Assembly: GCF_958295425.1 (NCBI RefSeq)
Contig: NC_081149.1
Span: 8,313,654 to 8,377,653, forward strand
Direction: 5' to 3'
Length of the DNA: 64,000 bases
DNA from: Solea solea
Taxonomy: Eukaryota; Chordata; Actinopteri; Pleuronectiformes; Soleidae
The translations under genes and the position numbers were made by a program. Shown here piece by piece: positions 36,125 through 46,245 of this stretch (its first letter is position 1; every line of letters begins with the position of its first letter). The notes under the pieces were generated by a model that was not told the DNA's origin, searched no databases, and saw only the letters and a program-made list of their open reading frames with translations.

Positions 36125-36460
36125 CCTCATGCTTTAGATCTATGGTTTTTAAACGTGTACCACCGGTGTTCCGCGAGCTTCCTCTGGTTGGTACTTGGAG
36201 GAAAATCAGAAATACTCTTTTACTGTGTTCGCCAGGGTATGTGATCATATTGGAGCTGAGGGACGTTTGACCAGATTGTGTAGAAAATTAAACAAATAAC
36301 AAAAAGCAAATGATCTTGTTGGGAATAAATCTGCCTCCTGTGAGAAGTCCGTAGCTGACTTTGCTCGGCCTATTTCCACCTCTGCATTTTAACGTTGGCG
36401 ATATTATTCTCAGGTGGTACTTGGTATAAAAAAGTTTGAGAACCCCTGCTTTGGATCGTT
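36125..36460. mobile_element. Dispersed fish repeat (GTTTGAGAACCCCTG end)
   Basis: GTACCACCGGTGTTCCGCGA, TCTTGTTGGGAATAAATCTG, CGTAGCTGACTTTGCTCGGC and GTGGTACTTGGTATAAAAAA GTTTGAGAACCCCTGC. I recognise this wording from fish interspersed elements; class not certain. Confidence 0.5.
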
Positions 36461-38686
36461 GAATCCTTCTGTCTGTCGTAGCATCAACTTACACAAGTGT
36501 CAAACTCAACACACAACTGTCTCTCTACATGTATAATTTGCTAAAGTACTGTTTTTACTAATGAGCCACTGTAAGAATTTAAAGTCAAATGGTAAGTTTT
36601 AATTTCTCACTCTGCTGGGAGTCATGTGGACGTTTACAATAATAGTCATCTTTTTGGTGGGGGGTTTCACGAAGATGGGGGGGGGGGGCTGTTGGATGTG
36701 AGAGGTAATTAAACACCAGATCTAAACCAGCATGTTGGCAATAACAGAATCTATGATAACTGAGCCTAACTGAGGATAACTATTGTCTTGACCTAATTAG
36801 CCAACATTACAGTGTCCTGGGGTAAGAAACAACTGAGACTTGATTCTGCAACTTTCATTGACTTAACTGGTCATGAAGAATTATACAACACGTACAAACC
36901 GTCTATTGAAATGTATAACTTTACATTTGACCCACTGACCTTACCGGTGACCGTGAACCCTGTGACTAACACAGCGTGAGACCAGAGCTGAAGTTGAGTC
37001 TCTGAAACGTAAGCGACCCACACTGACCTCATTCCTGAGGACGAATTACACATATACTGTGGACATGAATAGTTCATCAACTCAGAGAGTACACACAAAT
37101 AAACTGTGCTTTTAGTATTTAAATGTACAGTTTGTCAAATGTGTATCCTTTCCCTTTCAGGTGTGTAGGAGAAAATGTGTAGCCTTTGGTTTGCGTGAAA
37201 AGATGACCAGTTATCCACAGCGGGGTATTATAAAAACATGGCGGTGGAAAAAACAAGGTTATTGTACACTTGTAAAAAATATTAAGTACAATTATTTTAT
37301 TTTCAATTTCTGTCAAAATGAAAAAAATATATATATTTTTTACAAATATCTTACATACCTTTAACCTTTAAACAGAGACGTGTGGTCTTCTGTCTGAGGA
37401 TACGCTCATGGCCAGAAGGGGGCAGTGTAACTCTGTATTACTCAAGGACAGTGATCATAGTATAAAAGCGGAAGTGGAATTCAGCCAGCACATCATATGA
37501 TTTACAATTATACAATCAGAAAATCAAATGTACGAGTAGTTTGATAAATTGAAATTTTCTGCTGACTGTGGGTTTAAGTATAATATATAACACTGTATGC
37601 AGGATTAAAAAAAAAAAAAAAAAAAAAAACACTGTTGTGTTTTCTTAATAAGTGTAGCATTCAAATACACAATTCGACACTGAATGTAGTGACTGTAGTG
37701 TTTTTGGACAATAAGATGTGTGAAAATCTCTCAATACTAAAATGTCAGTGCATAAAGTCCTTAAATGCAGTTGTACACGATCTTTATTGTGTCACTTATA
37801 CACTGCGGACTCGCCGTTCAGCCACTTCCATTGTTTCCTGTGAGGAGGACGTGTGGCTGCACGCAGGCATCCTGCCCGTCTGTGAAACCTAATCCGAGAG
37901 GTCAGAAATAAGTTCGTCATTAGTGAAATTAATTAAAGATTACTCGACCGTATCCCATTTCTGCTGCAAGGACGACATGATATCGTTTGACTCGAGTTGT
38001 GTCCAGTTTAAGTCCAAAAAATATAAATTTGTGCATCCTTAGAAGACAACATGTTTTACTTGAGATTATAAAAAAAAAAGAGATCAAATTCACCAAAATC
38101 TAGATTATTATCAGGATTTACACCAAATGTAATCTTTTATAGACATTTAAGTCAGTTTGAGATGTTGGCTTTTACTATTTTTATTGTTTAACTGTCTTTT
38201 TATGGCACTTTAGCCAACTGTGTTGTCTTTAAAGTGCTCTATAAATAAAGTTGGACTGGATTGGATAGGATAAGACTATGAATGGCAGATTCTTTCACAA
38301 ATCTTTGCAATAAATGGGTCTGTTTTGCAATTTTAAGTGTGTTTTTTTTGTATCTTGGATTGTCTGCGAAATCTGTTCAGTTGTAATTTTTGAGTAATTC
38401 CGCTAAAACAAAAACAAAGCACAGAAACATGTAAATACATTTAAACAGCATGTGTTAACTAAATTTGTGTCACATACACATAATTTTTCAGTCTGAGTAG
38501 ATAAAAAATAACTTTAAACGTTCTGTTTAAATAAAAAACGAAGGCCAATTTATAAAACATAAACAAAATGAGAACTTTTTAGTGATTTAAAAAACAACAT
38601 ATATGTTAATATATATATGTGTATATATATATACATATATACATGCATATATATATACATATAAATATGTATATATATATATATAA

Positions 38687-38726
<40 letters not shown>

Positions 38727-38860
38727 ATATATTTGATTAATTTCAGCTACATAAAGGATATAAAAGGGAATGTTCCGGCGTACTGAGAGTCTACATTGTC
38801 CTCTGTTTTTCTTTTTGTTACGACTGTCTGTACAAACAGGACGGAGGAAAAAAAAAAAAA
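36460..38860. other. Spacer between MICALL2 and the homeobox gene
   Basis: AT-rich with no credible coding exon. It holds an A23 run (37607-37629), a LINE tail (38160-38275) and a long (TA)n-rich tract (38598-38730). On the minus strand this is the 3' flank of the homeobox gene; a TTTATT (minus AATAAA) at 38179-38184 is one possible poly(A) signal. Confidence 0.45.
38160..38275. mobile_element. LINE 3'-tail relic
   Basis: TTTATGGCACTTTAGCCAAC, GTCTTTAAAGTGCTCTATAA ATAAAGTTGG and a TGGAT-type terminal repeat (GGACTGGATTGGATAGGAT). Confidence 0.55.
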
Positions 38861-38861
38861 A

Positions 38862-39151
38862 TCAATCACTGTGCGTGGCATCAGCTTCCTGTGTTTGTGA
38901 CTGTGTGTCAGCCCCCGACATGTTTACAGTGCTGTGGATCTCGGCCTCATGCTCTCTGGCTTTGGCCCTCAGCTTGGCGATGCTGCAGGAGCGGAGCTCC
39001 TCTGAGCTCGGCCCCTCCGGCCTCTCCCACTTCCCCGACCCCTGGGTCACGGGCTGCTTACGTACGCTCAGCGCGACGCTCGCAGCCTTTGTCCATGGGT
39101 AACTGTCTCCTTCCTGCCGCCTCTCCGAGTGCTCCCTGTCGGAACCCTCCG

Positions 39152-39188
<37 letters not shown>

Positions 39189-39311
39189 CAGGCTCCTGCT
39201 CGAACTCTCCGATGTTTCGTCAGTGTCTTTTTTCACATACGGCCCTGCGACGAGCTGACTCTGCAGTTTCAGCTGACGCCGCATCTTAGCGCGACGGTTC
39301 TGAAACCAGAC
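38862..39311 (-). CDS. Homeobox gene exon 3: recognition helix, polyQ, OAR motif
   Basis: 450 nt with TGA at 38864-38862, acceptor TTTCCAG|GTC. It begins [20 protein letters not shown] (CAG)n run of about 11 units encodes polyglutamine in an acidic/Ser-rich stretch. The C-terminal OAR-like motif is followed by an acidic tail ending ADATHSD. OAR motifs regulate DNA binding and transactivation in Otp, Rax, Alx, Prrx and Shox proteins. Confidence 0.93.
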
Positions 39312-41715
39312 CTGGAAACCAATAAAAGCATAATAATAGTGTATGAAAATGCACATAAAACAATGTAAATTACCTCCAAGAAAACCCCCATAAGTTCATC
39401 CTAATCCCTTTAAAAGATATTTTGTCATTTATCTATAAGAGCTTTAATGTCACTTCTTTGTTATTTTGCTGCCTGCTCATTTTATTTAGCTATTTTCAGC
39501 ACGTCCATCTAAATAATACTCAACTAAAACTATGCAACCAAATATACCCATTAAAGCCAGTTTGTCACTTTGACCCCAATTTCTTCAAAATGGTGACAAA
39601 ATAATTTTGCAGTCAAATAATAATTAATAGTTTAAAGATATTTACATAAATCTTTAATGGTTTTGTTAAAATGCAATCCATTTTCCCAGAATTCATTTTG
39701 ACACTGTTGAAAATGGTCAGTTCTTGAATGGAGCTGATTAAAAAAAAAGGAAAAAAAAACTCACGCAGGAGGTTGTCGTGCACACACGTCTGCACGACAA
39801 CAAAGGTTAATTTGAACAATTAAATTAGAACATCCAAGTGTTCACTGAACTAGTTACTGAGAATATCAACAGTAAAACTTAAATTTATCTGTAATTTATT
39901 TGTTAATTTATGGAACAAAAATAATTGCAAACATTAAATGTTTGCAATTATTTTGTCTTTACTCTTGTGGTGTTGTTTTGAAAGCTTCTCTGAAGCTTTA
40001 ATGACATTTATAAGAAAGAAAGAAAGAATGGGGGTGTTGGAAGACTAAAAGTTCCTTAATTCATCTTACACCAATTTGAATATTGAGTGGTTATTATTTT
40101 GTTTATTTAAAGACATTTTGCTACTTTGCTGAACATATATTTGACCATGTTTGAATAAAAATAATAATAATAGTACATTTATTTTGCAAGCACCTTTCAA
40201 ACACTTAAATAAGAAGGAATTAAGTTGAAAGTTAAAAAGTTGAGATGAAATAAAATGGACCAGCTCAACACAGTAGATGGAAAATAAAACAAACTAAACG
40301 AGGTTACCTGCACTCTGGCCTCGATGAGGTCCAGTCTGAGGGCCAGGGCTTCCCTCATGAAGATGTCGGGGTAGTGCGTGCTCTCGAAGGCCTTCTCCAG
40401 CTCCTCCAGCTGCCAGCTGCTGTAGTTGGCGCGTGCGCGACGCTGCTTCACTGGCCTCTGTTCATCTGGAAAGTACAGCACAGGCAGCAATTACACAATC
40501 GCCAACGGGTGACAAGGAACTAATGGCTCTAGATTGGGTAATTAGCGCCGCGATCATTAGGCCCACTTTAACGCCGCCTGATAATTGATTGTTAGTTACG
40601 AGCTGTTAACCAATCTTTTGTAAACATTTACACTGCAGTCAGATGGTGCTCCATGTCTGTCTTGTAGAGGCTGTGCTATCATCACTGTGCCAGTTTGGCG
40701 GCATCACGATCAACCACAACCACATCACGATACTCGGGTGCAATTCCGATTTATTGTATTTGGGTGATATTGTGATTGTGATCCAAAATTACAAGACAAT
40801 TGTTGAGATAATTACTCACAAATCGATGTACATCACATCAGTTAGATTTCATAATCGATTAATCTGTCAATTAGTTTCACAGTTAATCAAGTAATTGTTT
40901 GGTCAGAAAACGTAAAAAAACGTTGATCAGTGTTTGTCAAACCTGGATATGACGATGTTCTCGAATGTCATGTCTTGTCCACTAACCAAAATGATTCACT
41001 TTTAATGATTTCTTTGTTTATGGAGCAACTAAATGAGGAAAATATTTAAAATTTAAATTTAAGAAGCTAAAACAATCAGAAATCTTGTTAATTGATGATA
41101 AATATAGTAATCGATTAATAAGAGTAACTGTTTCAGATTTACTAACAATCTGGCATTTATCTAAATGATGTCAAGTTGTGAGAGTCAAAGTTAACAGCTA
41201 TATTTAGCTTCCCCTGCTAAAAATAAACTAAAAAACTATCAGGCCAAGTAGAAAATAATCAGTGTGCTTTAAGAAAACAAGATAAAATGCTCTCAAAACA
41301 GGACACAGCACATGTGGGCCTTCAAATGAACATAATTCAGAAAAAAAGGGTATTTTCAGAACCCTGGATGCAGATAAAGCAACAGAACATCCAATACCAA
41401 ATGTTGTTTCTGTCTATAAATCTATTAAAAATATCACAATTCTGGGAGAAAACAAAAATCATCAGTTGCCGTGGACTCACCTATGCCATCGGCGAGCAGC
41501 CCCATCCCGACCCCCTGTGTGGCCAGCAGCAGAGCCTCCTTGCATGGCTCCGGCTGCAGATAACTCCTCAAGGACTCGTAGCTGATGAAAGGCCCCGGGA
41601 TGAGAATTTGAGGCTGGGATCCCAGTCTCGTTGGGAACGCGGGGAAAAAGTGAGCTGCGGGGGAGTGGAAAACTGCAGGCAGGAGCGTCGAGACCAGCTG
41701 CCCCGGGCCAAACAT
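38862..41715 (-). CDS. PRD-class homeobox protein, UNC-4-like homeodomain plus OAR motif
   Basis: Predicted nuclear transcription factor of 280 residues from three exons (41715-41481, 40465-40308, 39311-38862; 843 nt, all in phase). Homeodomain residues 86-145 contain [27 protein letters not shown] and [10 protein letters not shown]; recognition helix Q50 = Q135 and N51 = N136. [12 protein letters not shown] is the UNC-4/UNCX signature. An intron splits the homeodomain between positions 46 and 47, a classic PRD-class site. The tail has about 11 Gln (CAG repeat, 39153-39185) and an OAR-like motif [19 protein letters not shown] at 239-257. The first in-frame ATG is 41715; a TTG two codons earlier is not a credible start. 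It is not orthodox UNCX: position 56 is Met instead of Trp, position 8 is Tyr, and the flanks differ. It could be a UNC-4-family paralog or a diverged Rax/Alx-type gene; I favour the former. Confidence 0.85.
39918..39954. repeat. Near-perfect 37-bp palindrome in homeobox intron 2
   Basis: Arms AAAATAATTGCAAACATT (39918-39935) and AATGTTTGCAATTATTTT (39937-39954) are exact complements around a single central A. Each arm holds an ATTGCAAA octamer/C-EBP-like core next to TAATT. Confidence 0.9.
40308..40465 (-). CDS. Homeobox gene exon 2: homeodomain positions 1-46
   Basis: 158 nt, acceptor TTTCCAG|AT, donor GCAG|GTAACC. It encodes the basic lead-in [10 protein letters not shown], helices 1 and 2 and the start of helix 3, ending EARVQ. 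The long run [10 protein letters not shown]...[12 protein letters not shown] is nearly that of UNCX. Confidence 0.93.
40840..41120. repeat. Dispersed repeat in homeobox intron 1
   Basis: ATAATCGATTAATCTGTCAA TTAG and CAGTTAATCAAGTAATTGTT TGGTCAGAAA, then TGTTCTCGAATGTCATGTCT TGTCCAC and TTAAGAAGCTAAAACAATCA; a fish repeat also present at 24955 and 59605. Confidence 0.65.
41481..41715 (-). CDS. Homeobox gene exon 1
   Basis: 235 nt (78 codons plus one base), donor ATAG|GTGAGT. It starts [18 protein letters not shown] and ends at LLADGI. It is rich in Pro, Leu and Phe with no known domain; [20 protein letters not shown] could include a short hydrophobic repressor-type motif, but I recognise none for certain. 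Confidence 0.78.
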
Positions 41716-41987
41716 GTCCAAGCTATTAATGGTCCAATTTACACGGCGGGTCCAGGTTTAATCCTACAGGGATGCTGCTTGAATAGTGAAATGCATCCCA
41801 ACAGCCAGAGTAAGGAAACAGTTAAGATCGGTCTACTTGGCTGCTGGCTGTGCCTCTGCAAAGGTGTTACCTGAATAGTAAATGTAAGACTTGAGTAGTG
41901 GAGGTGGTCTCACCTGAGCTTCTCCTTCAATCCTCTCCCACCTCCTCTTCCTGGTCACATGACCTCCAAGCAGACAGCAGGGCTGGG

Positions 41988-41993
41988 TTTATA
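41988..41993 (-). promoter_or_regulatory. TATA-like box of the homeobox gene
   Basis: TATAAA on the minus strand in the context CCTATAAACCC, about 273 bases before the ATG at 41715. A palindromic E-box element GGTCACATGACC lies at 41953-41964, between the box and the gene. Position and orientation fit a core promoter with a 5' UTR of about 240 bases; there is no transcript evidence. Confidence 0.4.
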
Positions 41994-42219
41994 GGACCAG
42001 GGTGAAATCATCTGTCGGTGGATTATCTGTTCTAACGCATCAGTGTTTGCCGCAGCATTCGTCATTCGTACCTTTCCCGGTCACAGCCTGGATCCTAATA
42101 TATTATTCTTGTATAGATATAGATTGTGGTGATAAGGAATGTTTCCTGTGAAGAGTCTGGGACAAGTTGCAACATCTTTGGCTTCTGAGGTTTCACGCGC
42201 TGAGATCTCAGTGCACACA

Positions 42220-42239
42220 CACACACACACACACACACA
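42220..42239. repeat. (CA)n microsatellite
   Basis: About eleven CA units upstream of the homeobox gene. Confidence 0.85.
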
Positions 42240-42629
42240 GGTCTCTTATCTGACTGGTTTAACAGTTGTCAAGTATAATGGGGACAAATGACTGCAAAGG
42301 AGACTTAATGAAAACACGCAGGTTGTTCGGTCCTGTGGGAGAGAGGAAAAACAGCACGAACACACCCATCGTCACAGACAATGAACCGGAAAAAAAAAAA
42401 AAAATCCCATAAATCCTCTCAACTTACACTTAGTCATGATTTTATTTATTTTTTTTAGGATTATTTTTGCCCCTTTATTTGAACACTGGCTGTGAAAAAA
42501 AGCAGAAATCACGTCAACGACAGAACATTTAACCAGGTATGAAATAATTGACGTAGGGGGCGCTACATTAAACCAAACCAATCACACCCCTGCCAAATTG
42601 TACCACACCACAAACCCAAATTTGATTCT

Positions 42630-42900
42630 ACTTCTTCGTTTGGTTTCTCCCGTCAGAAGTGGCCACAACAGATCATCAGCCTCGATCTCGTCCTCTTCTG
42701 CTACACTAACTGTCCTCACGTCCTCCTCCACAACATCCATGATCCTCCTGCACGTGACCAAACCATCTCAACCTCGCCTCTCTTACTTTATTTACAAACT
42801 GTGCCTCAGATATGCTCATTTCTAATCCTGTCCATCCCGGTCACTCCCCCCCCCCAAAAAAAAAACCTCAGCATCTTCAGCAGCTCTGTCAAAAACAAAG
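42630..42900. mobile_element. Dispersed retroelement-like relic
   Basis: TCTTCTGCTACACTAACTGT CCTCACGTCCTCC, TGACCAAACCATCTCAACCT and TTTCTAATCCTGTCCATCCC GGTCACTC, CCTCAGCATCTTCAGCAGCT: wording typical of LINE-derived repeats of fish (RTE-like), heavily decayed. Confidence 0.45.
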
Positions 42901-43221
42901 CATTGAACTGATAATAAACCATCTGCTACAAATCAAATCCTTCTGTCGCCCTCATGAGGATTTCTGAGTGATTACCAAAACACTACTGACGTGTAACCCC
43001 CATTTTTAAATGATAAAGACATTCTGAGTTTAGGAAGCTTTCGGTGACATGAAGCCTCATTTTTAGTTATTTTTTAAATTTAAATTTTTTGATTATATAC
43101 TGTATTTATTTATCTGTAACTCCACCTGTGGTGTTTGGTCACGTACAAACTTGTGGGACAGCATTTCCTCCGCTCTGTTTACAGCTCCTTTATGTGTACA
43201 ATAGATTCCGGCCTTAATGTT

Positions 43222-43415
43222 TTAGTTGTAGATAGAAACCTGTCTTTGTGAGGACATTTGGGTCGGTCCTCACAAACTTTTTGAGGATGAAGACCTGGTT
43301 TTAGGGCTAGTTTTAAGTTTAGGTTAGGTTTAGACTAAAAAGTTACCATTAGGCATTTAGTTGCAACAGCCGGGGAATGCACCGTCTGTAAAGGTGTCCT
43401 CACTAAGACTACTTT
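43222..43415. repeat. Dispersed repeat with TTAGGG-like core, copy 2
   Basis: CTGTCTTTGTGAGGACATTT, GACCTGGTTTTAGGGCTAG, TTAGGTTAGGTTTAGAC and GGTGTCCTCACTAAGACTAC. Confidence 0.7.
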
Positions 43416-43433
43416 TCAAGAATGTGTGTGTTT

Positions 43434-43625
43434 ACTTGTATTTATATCTTTGTGAGGTCCAAAAAAAACACACAAACTTATGGCCCTATGGGCCCCATGA
43501 CTTTACATGGCTTTTTCAGGGTTAAGACCTAGTTTTAGGGTTAAAATTAGGTTTAGGTTGAGGTTAGGGTAAGGGCTAACAACAATGTGTTCTCACTAAG
43601 ATGTAAAAACAAGTTTGTGTTTCTC
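43434..43625. repeat. Dispersed repeat with TTAGGG-like core, copy 3
   Basis: ATCTTTGTGAGGTCCAAAAA, GGCTTTTTCAGGGTTAAGAC, GGTTGAGGTTAGGGTAAGGG and TTCTCACTAAGATGTAAAAA; nearer to copy 1 than to copy 2. Confidence 0.75.
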
Positions 43626-43959
43626 TGTATGAAATCTGTATCTTGATTTTTCTTTTTTTATTATACTGGACTTTCATATAAGTGGGTCACAAAGTGAAAT
43701 GGTAGTAATACAATGTGACTGGTGGTAGACTTAGGGCATTTTGTTGTATAGAAAGCATGTTTTTCTTACATTGCAATAATTGCAGGTAAAGTTTCATTGC
43801 TCTAAAGCATCCAAACAGTCAGCGTCAGCAGACACTTACAGGATTTTTCCGTGTCAGATCAAAGCTCACACATCAGCACATTAACAGCCAAGACAGGAAA
43901 GATTATTAGCCCTTTTTTTTCTTTCTTTTTTCTTTGCTTTCTTTGAGCGAAGCAGCTGC

Positions 43960-44340
43960 GGCTTAAGTGTTGATGGATGTGTGATGAGATGATCGCCAGC
44001 AAACGTCTGCGTGAATTAAAACACAGGTGTGTCAATTAATCTGAGGATACACACATCGCCCGACAGCAGCAGCAGCAGCAGCAGCACATGTCACTAACGC
44101 GCTCGTCGACGGCCGTGACAACACTCAGCCGTCGGTGTTGTCACCGCGGGAAGTGGGCGGCTTTGATCAGTGCGTCGGGACCTGTGCAGGAGGCAGCTGG
44201 CCGGAGCCGAGGTGAGTCACAGCGTGGTCATCCTAGCATGTGACTGCCTCACCTGTGGCCCTTTCATCTGCACCTGTTCAAACACCACGGTAATGCCTCT
44301 GTGCGGGCAGTGCAGAGGTCAGGATTAGGATTGTTTTCAA
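43960..44340. promoter_or_regulatory. Candidate regulatory block with GTGACAACAC hairpin
   Basis: GC-richer unique sequence about 2.3 kb upstream of the homeobox gene, with (CAG)6 at 44066-44085. A perfect 10-bp stem is formed by GTGACAACAC (44115-44124) and GTGTTGTCAC (44135-44144), and each arm includes a TGACA TALE-type site. Confidence 0.35.
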
Positions 44341-45039
44341 TTGTTTTTCCTTTTTTTCTCTCTAAAGCTTGTGTTTAGAGGGCGACAAACGCGGGTTTTT
44401 CTGTGGCTGATCCTGAAGAAATCAGTGCAGCCGATGGACAATATATAGTGCTATGAAAGAAGATTGTGAACTTTCTGTTATAAAAATAAAAGTTAAAAAG
44501 GGCAAAATGATGAGAAAAAGTGGATTATTCTGACTTTTTTCTCAGAATTCTGACTTTAATAAACATATAATAACAGTGCAGAAACTCTTAAATAAACATT
44601 TATTGAGAAACACTAATGATTTTTACCATCTGAGGACAAAACTGTACAATTAATTCGAAAACCATCGCAATTCATCAGCCCAACAGTTAAATTGCCTGAT
44701 ATTTGACACATTTTTACATATTTTCCTATCAAAGGAATTGGAGGGATCCACCCTCAATGTCAAATCCTCACACTTACACACCCACATCAACCAGACTAAG
44801 ACCATAATCTGAATAATACACCACCCCAAAAACAGTAAACGCTATTTTTCTGGTTACCTTGACGCAAATATGGCCATAATCAGAATAAACAAAGACCTGC
44901 GGAGTATTCTGATTGTAGTCACACTATGTAGAAATGTATAAACTATAATTATTGGAGTTTTTACACGCAAGTCGTAATCAGACTATACTCTGTGACATAT
45001 AAACCGGATTATTTGACGGATATTGAGCAAATGCTTTAA

Positions 45040-45145
45040 TCTCTCTCACTCTCAATCTCGGGGGTCACACCCTGGACAGGTCGCCGGTCCATCACAGGGC
45101 CACATAGACACACCTAAAGTCGAATTAGAGTGTCCAACACTATAA
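45040..45145 (+). repeat. Dispersed fish repeat, partial copy
   Basis: CACACCCTGGACAGGTCGCC GGTCCATCACAGGGCCACAT, then GTCGAATTAGAGTGTCCAAC; the middle of the 6975-7200 family. Confidence 0.7.
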
Positions 45146-45394
45146 TCTGAATGTCTATATTCTATAAATTTAAAATCTGAGGTATATTTAGACACTTCTG
45201 AATGTTTTGGGGGACAGACAGACACGGAAAAAAGGAATTATTTCCTGGTTTTGCAGGTTCTGCAGGGAGAAGAAAAGCTGTGGCTAAATAAACACTGTGT
45301 GTGGTAGGACAGTTTGTCCCCCGACACACAGGTAGTTGTCCCCCCCCCCCCCCGTGAATCTGTGTTTGTCTGTGCGTGGGTCCTTTAACACCCA

Positions 45395-45650
45395 GTGATC
45401 CAGATAATCAGGGACAAAAATTGGTGGAAAAACCAGTCGGGGAGGTTCCGACGCAGTGGCCGCACTAAAGAGCTGCTTGTGGATAATTGAAGGAGGTATT
45501 AGGGCAACAATAGTGGCAGCTAATGCCGGGCTTTTCTGGTCTCTCAGGTATGTTGAGCTCCCTGGATGATAAGACACCAGTGGAGATCCTGCAGCTGAGA
45601 CGGTAATCACGGTATCATTAGGAGACCGTCGACGGCGCGGACGTGTTGTA
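45395..45650. promoter_or_regulatory. Candidate conserved non-coding element
   Basis: Unique sequence with GGATAATTGAAGGAGGTATT, GTGGCAGCTAATGCCGGGCT and GTAATCACGGTATCATTAGG. A minus-strand 108-codon open frame overlaps it but has no recognisable protein. Confidence 0.35.
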
Positions 45651-45924
45651 TAATATCTGTCAGTTTAGCGAGCATGTTTGAGCTTGCATTCATTCATTCA
45701 TTCATTCATTGGAAACTCAAGGGGGAAGAGGCATCGGAACTCCCGCCTCTGAGGTGTGTTGTTGGATCTCGGATAACACCATTCTGTCATCTGGGAAAGA
45801 CTTAAAGCCTTCCTTCGCTCAAGCAACTTTGGTACAAGATGACGTATACTGCACGTACGACGTCTCAAAGAAAGTTTGCAAACACATTAGCTCTGTTTTA
45901 TATCAACTTCATAGGCTGTCGGTT

Positions 45925-46245
45925 TCCTTTTAAACTTTACTTTTTTGCTTTTAAAGCCATTAATGGCCTTGGTCCCCCGATGGGGTGAGCGTTCCTTTGC
46001 TGTTGCTGCTGCTAACGCCTGGAACATTGTTACATGTGATGTTTTTGTGTTCCATCACTCAGCTGGGAGCTTTTCAAAAGTAAACTCAAAACATATTTAC
46101 TAAGAGTGTTCTTAATTGTAAATTTTTTGGGGGGTTTCTTACCGTTTTCCTGTTTTCCTTTTTTACGTGAAGTACTTTGAGTTGCTTGCAGATATCGTTA
46201 AGAGCTATATAAACATTGATTGATTGATTGATTGATTGAAAAGCA
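45925..46245 (+). mobile_element. Decayed LINE 3' end with (GATT)n tail
   Basis: GCTGCTAACGCCTGGAACAT followed by GGGAGCTTTTCAAAAGTAAA CTCAAAACATATTTA reads like the C-terminus of a fish LINE polyprotein (WN...FKSKLKTYL type). The 3' part GAAGTACTTTGAGTTGC and AGAGCTATATAAACATTG ends in a TGAT tetranucleotide run (46216-46239). A (CATT)n run at 45687-45710 lies just upstream. Confidence 0.6.

Noticed and set aside
38862..41715. Calling the homeobox gene uncx outright
   Set aside because: Met at position 56, an OAR motif, unrelated flanks and location on the INTS1 side of MICALL2 argue for a separate gene; no symbol given.
41287..41874. 195-codon plus-strand frame
   Set aside because: Antisense to homeobox exon 1, which is supported by phase and length consistency.
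45284..45610. 108-codon minus-strand frame
   Set aside because: Overlaps an enhancer-like block and a C-run; no domain.
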